Assembly (NCBI GenBank): GCA_035610365.1
Contig: CM069433.1
Span: 53,248,487 to 53,312,486, forward strand
Length of the DNA stretch: 64,000 nucleotides
Direction of reading: 5' to 3'
Source: Aquatica leii
Taxonomy: Eukaryota; Arthropoda; Insecta; Coleoptera; Lampyridae
Of the stretch, positions 55,163-64,000 are shown piece by piece (within the stretch, counting starts at the first letter, position 1; the number at the start of each line of letters is the position of its first letter). A program made the translations under genes and the position numbers. The notes below the pieces were generated by a model. The model searched no databases and was not told the DNA's origin. It was given only the letters and a program-made list of their open reading frames with translations.

Positions 55163-56199
55163 CCTTAGTCAGATTTATCAATATTGTGATCAAAATAAAT
55201 AGAATTATTGTGGTAGAATGCTAGGACATTAAAAGAAATGTTAGAATTAAAAAAATTTTATATTCTACGTGGTTGAAAAATAACTTACTGCTTTGTCACA
55301 TTTTTTAATGAAAAAACAGATGGAGCTACTGTTCACTCCAACTGCTTGCCATAAATGAGCCAGCCATTATAGGCAATCCTACCTAAGCAATACGCTATCT
55401 GATGGCGTTTTTGATAAACAGAAATAAAGGTATACAAACACAACCTCATTTTAAATTTTAATAAAAACTTCTTTGCAACGGTTTTTAATTACAGCTTCCA
55501 TAGAAGATAAATGATAACTGCGTAGTTGTCATCGATTGACTGACATTATTTAACATTAAATTACATTTTACGTCTTAGTAATTCAAATTTTGGAAAATTT
55601 GAAGTTGCTACAACATGACGTTGAATACTGCAATAATCGTTTACTTACTGTTGCGTTACAGCGAGAAGTGAGAATAATCAGTTGATTGCACATTTGCACT
55701 AGAGCATGTACATTTTAAAGCAGTTTACGGTAACTAATCCAAATGATTTATATTGCTCCAGAAACAAACAGCATCCGACGAGAAAAAACCTAAATATGTT
55801 TTATTTAATATAATAATCATAATATTCAATTGTAATGCTTGACTGTGACGATATATGGGTAATATTATATAAACCTATATTGCAATTAATACAACAGAAT
55901 CATACTTAAATAACTTAACCGGTAAATTTTACTTACACATTAACCATTTTAATTAAACTTATTAATCTTAATTCTAGAAAACTTAACATTAAAGAGGATA
56001 GAAATACTTTTAATTCAACTTTATAACCACATATAAAAACCAAAAAACTACAAAAACTTGAAACTGTATCCCATTAAATCAGGTTTCTATTTAGACCACA
56101 GTGGCGCTGCGATCTTAATCGAGATTACCTATAACTAGTTGATGATCTGTAGAAAAACGGTGTTACATTATAAAAAACTGACCATTATTTAAACAACAT
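55163..56199. other. Intergenic stretch, nothing recognised
   Basis: No coding-like or structured sequence was identified here. Confidence 0.5.
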
Positions 56200-56204
56200 T
56201 GTTT

Positions 56205-56468
56205 GTGATTATAAGCGACTTTCGGCTTAGACCGCGTCGTAGATAAACACCCCGACTTTTTAGACTTGGTTCTGTCTCTCCTTGAGAGCCAAAACAAGAA
56301 GTAAAACTTGGCTTTTGCCATATAGTAGTTCGTGAACCCGAACAAACTGACGTTTTGCAAGACATTGCAGCTTGCATCTTCAAAGTGGTATATGTCACTG
56401 AAAGAAAACGTGTAAGTGACGATATTTATATCATTGGCGATTAGCGTAATTAACGGACCTTATCTTTC
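56205..56468. repeat. Direct repeat copy A, partner of 56735-56993
   Basis: Aligns to 56735-56993 with about 530 bp offset and roughly 80-85 percent identity by eye, including the shared GACGTTTTGCAAGACATTGC. It borders the truncated RT fragment. Confidence 0.8.
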
Positions 56469-56734
56469 CTTTACATATCTGAACCAAGTTTTTGGTTTTA
56501 ACTTAACATTTTTCATAATTTCAGTTTCAAAATACTCCATACAAATATTGACTATAACTAGAGAAAGCGGTGAACCCATGGCCGCTCCTTCTACTTGTTT
56601 AAACAAGTTGTTATAACTAAAATAAGTGTTTTTAAGGTTCGATAAGCAGAACTTCTTCTCCAGTAATTATCTCCTTGAGCCAAAACAACACTTCGTCAAC
56701 CGGGATTTTAGTAAAAATAGTACCAGTTTATAAA

Positions 56735-56993
56735 TATAAGCAATTTTCGACTTAAACCGTTTCTTAGATAAACACACAGACTTTTTAGGCTTGATCCTAG
56801 TCTCTCCTTGAAAGCCAAAACAAGAAGTAGAACTTGGCCTTTGCGGTATTGTCGTTCGTAAACCCAAAGAAACTGACGTTTTGCAAGACATTGCAGCTTG
56901 TATCTTTAGAGTGGTAAATGTCACTGAAAGAAAAAATGTAAGTGATTATATTTATATTATTAGCAATTAGCGCAATTTACGGACTTTATCTTA
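56735..56993. repeat. Direct repeat copy B, partner of 56205-56468
   Basis: Second copy of the 260-bp unit. It ends near TTACGGACTTTATCTTA, which corresponds to TTAACGGACCTTATCTTT in copy A, about 50 bp before the LINE tail at 57046. Confidence 0.8.
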
Positions 56994-57045
56994 TGTATTA
57001 AAAATGCGGAAATAAACACAAGTATACAGAAATTTCATTTTCTTT

Positions 57046-57069
57046 AATAATAATAATAATAATAATAAT
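57046..57069. repeat. AAT microsatellite forming the LINE 3' tail
   Basis: About eight AAT units (TTA on the LINE strand) end the element, consistent with target-primed reverse transcription with a microsatellite-type tail. Confidence 0.8.
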
Positions 57070-57144
57070 TTATTTATGCCATGTAAACATAGTTACTTAC
57101 ATACGTCAAATAAGAAGAAAACAAAATATTAACAATAATAATAA

Positions 57145-60009
57145 TTAATTAAAGTGATTTTCAAACTTACAGCTAAAGAATTCATCGTATGAGTAAAATG
57201 CTTTGCTTATAAGGAAATTCTTAATCTTTTTTTTGAATATAATGTACTCCAAATTTTGTACCTCAGCAGGTAGGCAATTAAAAAACGTTTTTGCCATTAA
57301 TTCAGGAGATTTTAATGTTTTGCTTAATCGGCAATAGGGTAGACGAATTTCATAGTTTTTTCGAGTAACATAGTTGTGTACATTCATTTGTTTGGTATAC
57401 CTAAACAAATTGCGTTTGGCATGAGAAAGACACTCTAATATATATATTGAAGGCAGTGTTAGAATTTTTTGATTTTTGAAGTGAAAACGACAATCGTCAC
57501 GATATCCAACATTACTGATAATTCTAATAGCACGACGTTGTAATCTAAACAGACTATTTAAAGAACCGCATGTTCCCCATACAATTATACAATAACTAAA
57601 AACACTATGGCATAAAGCATAATATGCATTTTTTAGCACATCACCGGATACGCATTTAGACAACCTTCGTAGTACAAACAAGTTACTGGTCAATTTTGCG
57701 GATATATAATCAATGTGTATATTAAAATTTAATTTCGCATCGAAAGATACACCCAGAAATCTAACTTTTTCTGGGTTATGAAAAGTATGACTTTTTAAAG
57801 ACATAAATAATTTTTCTGTTTTTGAATTATTAATACTTAATTGATTAGCTACAAACCAGTTTTTTGCAAGATTGAGAGATATTTCTGATTGAAACATAAT
57901 ATTTTCCTTATTTGTACCACTAACAAAAAAGGTAGTGTCGTCAGCGTAAAGTATGCAATCAGTGTTACCTTCTAAATATATAGATAAATCATTTATATAT
58001 ATAAGGAACAATAATGGTCCGAGTATGCTTCCCTGTGGAACACCTCTACGGATGGTAAGAGTATTACTGCATTTATTATGTATTTTCACACACTGCGATC
58101 GATCGAGTAAATATGATTTTATCAAGGCCAAACTTGTTGAGTCAAAGTGATATACGAATTTTAATTTTTCGAGTAATAAACTATGTGAAACACAATCAAA
58201 AGCTGAGGTTAAGTCTATGAATGTTGCTAAACAGTGACCACCTTCCTCAAAGCACATTAACGTCTTGTTAACAAAACTCATAACAGCATCTGTCGTACAT
58301 CTACCTATTCTAAAACCAAACTGGTTTTCACAAAAAATGTTATTGTTTTCAAAGTAATTAAGTATACGCACCAAAATAGCCTTCTCAAAAATTTTAGAAA
58401 AAGTTGGCAATATAGAGATTGGTCTATAGTTTTTTACGTCATTTTCATCTCCTTTTTTGTGTAGTGGTAAAATTGTTGCAACTTTTAAAGCGTCAGGAAA
58501 AACACCTTCTGCGAGAGCTTCATTGATTAACCTTGTAAGAGGCTCAGTATACAAACTGATATTTGATTTAATTAAATTTACACTGATGCCATATATGTCA
58601 CGTGTATTACTGTTTTTTAGGTTTTTTATTATGTCTCTTACTTCAACCTCAGATGTTAAACTTAAAGTAAATTTTAATGTTTGACTAATTTCAATTTTAC
58701 ATAAACTAATTGCGTTTAATTTATTATCAGGTAAATCGTTTTCTAATGATACGTTACACGCGTTAGAAAAATGATCGTTAAACTCATCTACTGTTATATT
58801 TTTTGTAATTTCTTTTTTTGTTCTTCTATGGCAGTTAACAATGTTCCACATGGTTTTTATTGAATTGGAAGACGTTTTAATCATAAAGTTGTTATGAGCA
58901 ATTTTTGCCTGTTTTATAGCATTTTTATAAGAATAATACAATTGTTTTTTGATATTAAAAAGATTCTGTGATTTGAATTGTTTGTACATCTGAGATACAG
59001 ATTGATAGTTGTTACGCATTATTTTTAGTTCATCAGTGAACCATTGAGTGTTATATTTACAATTTTTTGGCAATTTACATAATTTTTCTGGAAATGCAAT
59101 TAAAAACGCATTATAAAACAGGTTAAAAAAGATATTAAATTTAGTGTTTGCATTTGTGTCGCTTGCTTTTAAATATTCATGTACTGTAGAACTTAGAATT
59201 TGAAATAGAATGTTACGTCTACTGGCTGTTATTGGTCTTTCAACACTGTAGCTGAATGAGCCGTTGACATCACAACTGATATCTAACTGAACCGTCACCG
59301 TAATACCACTATGATCGGATAGTCCTGAGTCCAACACACTTGACGAGTAGTTGTTAAATGAAAAGTTAATAAATGTATTATCCAAACAGTTGCCTTTCCT
59401 AGTCGGATGTAATATGGTTTGAACAAAACCAAAGGATTTGAACAGATAACATAGTTGCTTAGATTTAGAATCACTTGTGTTAAAATGCACATTAAAGTCT
59501 CCCGCTATAATGACCTTCGAAAATCTTGATACTTGTAGTAACATACTTTCTAAATTTGAGATAAATGTTTCAAAGTCACCACTGGGCGATCTGTATAATG
59601 CAATGATTACAATATTTAATTTTTTACATTCTACTGCGCAGATTTCAAAATGTACTTCGATGGACAGATCATTAATATGTGAAAGTGACTTAAAACTTGT
59701 GTTTTTCAGTTTAGCTAATATTAAAACCCCTCCATGAGGTTTATGTTTTCGACCATACGCAGATAGTATATACCATTCGCCAAGATTCACTATTTCATTT
59801 AAATTTAAATCAGTGCTCATTAACCAGTGTTCACTTATACACACCACATTGAAATGTTTATCCTGTAGAAACACTTCCAACACGTCCATTTTATTTCGAA
59901 GACATTGAATATTTAGGACAAATACACTAAACTCATTATTAATTAAATTATTATGGTTTTTTTCGGACGGAGAAATAAAAAACGATTTAGCAATACTCCT
60001 TTTGGCCAC
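57145..60009 (-). CDS. LINE ORF2: endonuclease and reverse transcriptase
   Basis: 954 residues. The N-terminal endonuclease (exonuclease-endonuclease-phosphatase fold) has VLNIQCLRNK, VVCISEHW, VIIAGDFNVHF and LSDHSGI carrying the catalytic residues. RT follows with ATILPLHKKGDENDVKNYRP, FIDLTSAFDCVSH, RRGVPQGSILGPLLFLIYIN and the catalytic YADDT. The C-terminal region has FLGVSFDAKLNF and YALCHSVFSYCIIVWG. The first codon of the counted frame is GTG; the first ATG in frame lies after LRNK, inside the endonuclease motif. Normal AUG initiation would lose the endonuclease Asn, so translation is probably coupled to ORF1. Confidence 0.93.
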   Translation of the reverse strand: MAKRSIAKSFFISPSEKNHNNLINNEFSVFVLNIQCLRNKMDVLEVFLQDKHFNVVCISEHWLMSTDLNLNEIVNLGEWYILSAYGRKHKPHGGVLILAKLKNTSFKSLSHINDLSIEVHFEICAVECKKLNIVIIALYRSPSGDFETFISNLESMLLQVSRFSKVIIAGDFNVHFNTSDSKSKQLCYLFKSFGFVQTILHPTRKGNCLDNTFINFSFNNYSSSVLDSGLSDHSGITVTVQLDISCDVNGSFSYSVERPITASRRNILFQILSSTVHEYLKASDTNANTKFNIFFNLFYNAFLIAFPEKLCKLPKNCKYNTQWFTDELKIMRNNYQSVSQMYKQFKSQNLFNIKKQLYYSYKNAIKQAKIAHNNFMIKTSSNSIKTMWNIVNCHRRTKKEITKNITVDEFNDHFSNACNVSLENDLPDNKLNAISLCKIEISQTLKFTLSLTSEVEVRDIIKNLKNSNTRDIYGISVNLIKSNISLYTEPLTRLINEALAEGVFPDALKVATILPLHKKGDENDVKNYRPISILPTFSKIFEKAILVRILNYFENNNIFCENQFGFRIGRCTTDAVMSFVNKTLMCFEEGGHCLATFIDLTSAFDCVSHSLLLEKLKFVYHFDSTSLALIKSYLLDRSQCVKIHNKCSNTLTIRRGVPQGSILGPLLFLIYINDLSIYLEGNTDCILYADDTTFFVSGTNKENIMFQSEISLNLAKNWFVANQLSINNSKTEKLFMSLKSHTFHNPEKVRFLGVSFDAKLNFNIHIDYISAKLTSNLFVLRRLSKCVSGDVLKNAYYALCHSVFSYCIIVWGTCGSLNSLFRLQRRAIRIISNVGYRDDCRFHFKNQKILTLPSIYILECLSHAKRNLFRYTKQMNVHNYVTRKNYEIRLPYCRLSKTLKSPELMAKTFFNCLPAEVQNLEYIIFKKKIKNFLISKAFYSYDEFFSCKFENHFN

Positions 60010-60893
60010 AAATTCGAGTCCTTAATTAAGTCCAAGTCATTTTGATTTACCGATACTTTAAAAGACGAATATAAATCTAGATGTTTTGCATCAAGTTTCC
60101 AACATTTTGCCGATGTTATATTTTTTGAATGTAAATAATCCGTAAGTACTTCTACAGTGCAATTCACATCTAGCTTGCAGACGTGAAAGTGATGAAATGT
60201 TTCAGCGGCTTTTATAGTGGCATTTTCACAAGATCCCTCAATCACGGGAGCATTAAACTTTTGCTTACGTCGTTTTTTTGTGACCGTGGTCCATTCTTGA
60301 CTATTCATAGCTGTAGTATTTAGTTCAATTGAATTGTTTTTATCCATATTATCAGTCAATAGAAGATTAGGTAGCTTATTTTTTATTACATTTTTATCAA
60401 TAATTCCCAAATTGATAACAGCATTGGCATCTTGAACTTCCGTAGTAAGATTACCAGTTTGAACACTTTGTAATACCTCTTTATTATTGTGATCCATTTG
60501 TATTGAATTTATATCAGTATTTGCATTATTTGATAATATTCGACCTCGTGTTTTCATTGCGTGTTTCGAATTATTCTGTTGCAATAAATCAATTTGTTTA
60601 CGTAATTCAGAAATTATTGAATCTTTTAAATCAATAACGTAATTAAAAATACGAACATCGATTTTATTTTCATTGTCGGCAATTTTGGATATTGCATCCA
60701 AAAAACCATTACTACTTACTTCACTGCAGCAAGTAATTAAATCATCATTTATAAATTTTATGTTTTTTACTAATTTAGCACAACTTACGTGAAATGTATT
60801 GTCACAATTTATGCATTTTATTCCTGTAACAAGCTTAGATTTGCACTTTTTACACGAGACACTCGCATTAGCACAACTTGGCATATTCGCCAT
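59943..60893 (-). CDS. LINE ORF1 with PHD-like zinc finger
   Basis: 316 residues from ATG at 60893. The N-terminus has paired cysteines and a His in the order of a PHD/ESF-type finger: CKKCKSKL, GIKCINCDNTFHVSCAKL. A short predicted coiled region follows (IISELRKQIDLLQQNN), then a basic patch (KKRRKQK), then a compact C-terminal domain (FHHFHVCKLDVNCTVEVLTD...). CR1-group ORF1 proteins commonly combine a PHD-like finger with an RNA-binding domain. The last 22 codons overlap ORF2. Confidence 0.85.
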   Translation of the reverse strand: MANMPSCANASVSCKKCKSKLVTGIKCINCDNTFHVSCAKLVKNIKFINDDLITCCSEVSSNGFLDAISKIADNENKIDVRIFNYVIDLKDSIISELRKQIDLLQQNNSKHAMKTRGRILSNNANTDINSIQMDHNNKEVLQSVQTGNLTTEVQDANAVINLGIIDKNVIKNKLPNLLLTDNMDKNNSIELNTTAMNSQEWTTVTKKRRKQKFNAPVIEGSCENATIKAAETFHHFHVCKLDVNCTVEVLTDYLHSKNITSAKCWKLDAKHLDLYSSFKVSVNQNDLDLIKDSNLWPKGVLLNRFLFLRPKKTIII

Positions 60894-60930
60894 TTTACTT
60901 ACTACTTACTTACTACTACTAATAAAAGTA

Positions 60931-63900
60931 ATTAACCGTAACGCAGTCTAACGATGAACTGTAATCCCATATAATGATGAGAAAAGAATTAACAACAATA
61001 ACTTTGCAATGTTATTTAATAGTGAAAAATTATAAAAGTCTCAATATAAAACTAACTCAATGCATGAGTTATATGCAAATTAATACAATAACTATAAAAG
61101 CTATTTTATTATTGTTATGTTAGCTGAAAACAAACGAGACCTAAGAAGCAATAATCAATAGTTAATAGTTGACGTTAATTAAAAAAAAATATTTAAATTA
61201 GACCATTGAAATTTTTTAAAACTATTTTAAAATTATATAATCTTTAATGGTTTTTATGCAATCACTTTGCAGTAAAATTTCAGTAATGTTCTAATTTTTG
61301 GTAAAAAAATACTTTTTTATTGGTTTTGTTATTATCAAAAAAATATGTTTGTTCAAACGCAAGATTACAGAACAAATAACTTTTTACTATTTTTTCATTT
61401 TGATCCACAACTTCAAAAAAATCGAAAAAATCCCTAAGTATAAAGAAGTATAAAAGACATTTTCTGACAATATTTAGTGAACGACACTTTTCAAAAAAGC
61501 GTTAAAAAAAAGATTTAAATTTTATTTCTTTTGTCAAAAATCGGATTTTCGTTTAGACAACATTATAAAAGCATTTTTAATGTCTCTAATAATTGAAGAA
61601 AAATCACCATTCATTAATTTTGAATTGTGTTATTAAAAAGAAAATAAAATCGAAGAGATTTTTTGAAATACCAAAAAAATTTTGGAGGTTTTTCAAGTTC
61701 TTCAAAAAAGCTGAAAATTTGGTCGGATTATTTTTATTTGATACCAAAACAATTCTCTAAGTGCAAGTCGAAAAATCATCAAAAGCAGATTTTCCAAACA
61801 AACACGGCTATACCCTTTAAAATTTAAGATGTTAAGTTTAAATTAAAAATTAAATCAGTGATTGTGACTGTTATCATTAGTTTAATAAAATAAATCTTGA
61901 CGTAATTCGTAATTATGACTTATAATACACAAACAAATAAATAATGTAAGTTTTTTTGCTAAATTTACTAAAATTGTTTAAAATAGTTATTTATATCACT
62001 AGTTCAGAAAGGGTTATTTTGCGAGTATGAGCATATTTGTTTTCGAAGCCTACAAAATGCGAATACTTGCAAAATAGTTTTAGGACGTGTGCTGACCTTT
62101 ATAGTATAAATTTATTAAAAGCAGTTATTTAAGTGTCTACTTTTAATAAAATTTAATAATAATGTTGATAAAACTAAAACCCGTAATAAAGAAATTAAAT
62201 TGTTTTTGAAATTAATTTCACAATTACCTACATAGTATTATTACAATGTAACTTATATGATTATAAAACTATTGTTGTTTTTAGCCATTCTAAGATGTAA
62301 TCAAATTTGTTATATTTGTTTAAAAAAATGTTGTTAGTGTTATTTTAAACAATAACCAGATAATGTATGTTAATAAATCTGACAGATTGACCGATGACTT
62401 TTGCGTAGTTAATGATTATTAGCGCCAACTTCTAGTTATAAAATTCTACTGCAGTTTACCGGCCTAGGCCAGAAAAGTAAATTTTTTGGCCGATTATGAT
62501 AATTGTAAAATATATCAAAACGGACAGAAGCGCAAAATAGTAGTTTAATAGTAGATCTTGTGTAAATTAAACGCTTTTTTTCCCAAGAGCGCATTTTTAA
62601 ACTCAAGTAAAACTAGAGTTTAAAAAGTACTCGAAGGAAAAAAACCTCTAATCTAGACAGGAACGAGTTGAATACAACATTTGATTGCTCGAACAGAGAT
62701 TAGGAGGCGCCCAAAGTCTCAAAATCTGTCAAAAATAATTTGACGTTTATGTTGACAAGTGCGCAAAAACTGTCAAAGACGGTTTACAATAGCTAAAACT
62801 TAAAACTTATGACGAATAAAAACAATAAAAATGATTGCTTTAAGCATTCATTATATCTAAAATAAATTTATTTTGGTTAAAATTTACATTTAGTTAAGCG
62901 CGAACTTCAAATAACTTACATTTTAAAAATCAAACTTATTTGTTCAATGAACGATCTAAATTTTTAGAATATCATTAAATAAAGTCTCTTGCTTTTGGTA
63001 GATAGTATTGTAAATTTGTTTTCTTTAAAGCTGTTATAGAATTACCATAAAATGTAAATATGTTCATTATTAACCACTGGTTAATAATGAAATATTATTT
63101 AGTGGCACTTAAAAAAGCGCAACTTCATAACCTACTATTATACGTAATAATAAAAGCTTTTACATCTAGTAGTGGAAAAAAGTAATTATTAAATAAGTAA
63201 AATCATAGAATATTAGAAAAAATTGAATTATTTCAAAAACTGTTAATAATGCAGATATGATGTGTATAACTAAATTTGCTTAAAATTGTACCAAAAATTA
63301 AAAATGTATAAACAAATATACAATGCTATTTAAAAAATTTAAGTTTTTGTATGTCAAATATGCAAAAACTTCTGGCAGAAAAATAAACACGCTGAACAAT
63401 ATTTTTAAACTTTTACAGTAGCACAATTTAGAAAGTAGTTTAGTGTAATGTCAAAAAGTGAGATCAAAGCTTGTAAAATGTGAGAGATTTATTTGTAGCT
63501 ACAGTTCTAAAATTGTATTTTTTAAAAAAATACTGAGTTTAATAAATGAAACGCAATTTTATACAAACATTATAAATTTTACAAGAAATAAACAAGTAAA
63601 ACAAAAGATTTAAAAAAATTTGTTACTATTACAGAAAAACGGAGGATCTTGTATACCACAAAATAATTTTAGTAAATAGAAAACATTAAATATACATTAT
63701 ATATTTTTTACCGCCAGTTGACTTTTCCAGAACGTTGATTTACTCGGTATAGTTATAAGTTGAGTTTGTTTCATTGAAACAATATTTGTTCATTTGAAAT
63801 TAGTTACGCGTGTATATTTAACTAAGTTACAAACTATTCGTTACGTAGGTATGTATCTATACGTTTTAATATGATTTCTTCACTTCTCTTTTCACAATGT

Positions 63901-64000
63901 TCACAACAATGTTTAATCGTTTTGCGTGATTACCACGTATCTACATATATGCACGCTTCTGTTGGAAGAATTTCATTTAATTTCCAGCGTAAGAAAATTG
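60931..64000. other. AT-rich intergenic stretch at the right edge
   Basis: No coding-like frame, RNA gene or transposon protein was recognised. A 29-base palindrome lies at 63063-63091. Confidence 0.55.
63063..63091. repeat. Perfect 14-bp-arm palindrome
   Basis: TTCATTATTAACCA and its exact reverse complement flank a single central base. It resembles a duplicated homeodomain-type ATTA arrangement, but may simply be a cruciform-forming AT palindrome. Confidence 0.6.

Larger units (their letters stand above)
56200..57000 (-). pseudogene. Penelope-like RT fragment between two direct repeats
   Basis: On the minus strand, about 56730-56490 reads FTKIPVDEVLFWLKEII, then after frame changes KQVEGAAMGSPLSLVIVNIC, MEYFETEIM and KPKTWFRYV. 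This is the RT segment of Penelope-like elements just before the catalytic DD, where it stops. It is flanked by two roughly 260-bp direct copies of another sequence, 56205-56468 and 56735-56993, each with an open frame containing TTLK.QAAMSCKTSV. Direct flanking copies are a known feature of Penelope-like elements. The fragment is truncated and dead. Confidence 0.6.
57046..60930 (-). mobile_element. Near-intact CR1-like non-LTR retrotransposon
   Basis: A two-ORF LINE on the minus strand: ORF1 at 60893-59943 and ORF2 at 60009-57145, overlapping by 67 bases in a -1 relation. The 3' end is a (TTA)n-type microsatellite tail at about 57046-57069, as is common for CR1-group elements. The 5' untranslated part after 60894 contains ACTT/ACT repeats; its outer limit and the target duplication were not resolved. 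Both ORFs are free of stops and keep their catalytic motifs, so this may be a recent, possibly competent copy. Confidence 0.88.

Noticed and set aside
57953..58150. Plus-strand ORFs inside the LINE (also 58457-58684 and 59477-59737)
   Set aside because: Antisense shadows of the intact ORF2.
1..64000. CRISPR array, bacterial operons, riboswitches, integrons
   Set aside because: No repeat-spacer pattern, Shine-Dalgarno-led gene clusters or bacterial genes were seen; the sequence is eukaryotic.

Overview
This window is AT-rich eukaryotic DNA, almost certainly from an insect. The main signs are a spliced neutral ceramidase gene with short GT-AG introns next to one 7.9-kb intron, and a dense layer of arthropod-type retroelements (Ty3/gypsy, BEL/Pao, Jockey- and CR1-like LINEs, Penelope-like elements, mariner and piggyBac remnants). 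No bacterial operon, CRISPR array or true tRNA gene was found. The short introns would suit a beetle, but species cannot be read from the sequence. Boundaries were placed by eye and may be off by 1-2 bases.

Layout. 1-129 is the last coding exon of an unrecognised plus-strand gene. 954-2128 holds a solo-LTR-like repeat (family X) followed by a 16-bp-period tandem array of GCGCCAAAA. 2470-2910 is a piggyBac-like remnant. 6950-10110 is a decayed Jockey-type LINE, then a BEL integrase scrap (10216-10520) and a foldback MITE (11612-11818). At 13814-23756 a second family-X repeat is split by a complete Ty3/gypsy element (Gypsy-1, 14253-23170, 4-bp target duplication GTAT). At 24079-24902 lie Penelope-like pieces in an inverted arrangement, and at 25795-26261 a truncated LINE.

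26760-42355 is a BEL/Pao element (207-bp LTRs, target duplication GACTG). Its pol is interrupted by a second complete gypsy copy (Gypsy-2, 28302-38074, target duplication TACT). Immediately downstream, 42633-52198 carries eight plus-strand exons of the C-terminal 435 or so residues of neutral ceramidase. The long third intron contains an old BEL remnant, a tRNA-derived SINE and a mariner-type transposase remnant. 53786-55162 is a possible further solo LTR, 56200-57000 another Penelope-like fragment, and 57046-60930 a near-intact CR1-like LINE with two overlapping ORFs. The rest is AT-rich intergenic sequence.

How it works together. The only clear host genes are the partial exon at the left edge and ceramidase, which hydrolyses ceramide to sphingosine and a fatty acid. 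Everything else is mobile DNA, and the nesting gives a relative chronology: BEL remnant and Jockey LINE (oldest), then the BEL/Pao element, then the two gypsy copies (youngest, LTR pairs nearly identical). Both gypsy copies have a -1 frame gag-pol arrangement with the canonical slippery heptamer GGGAAAC at the gag end. I did not find an undescribed biological system. The most unusual observations are the GCGCCAAAA array, the differing primer-binding sites of the two gypsy copies, the hammerhead-like inverted Penelope structure, the AUG-less ORF2 of the LINE, and the absence of recognisable N-terminal ceramidase exons.
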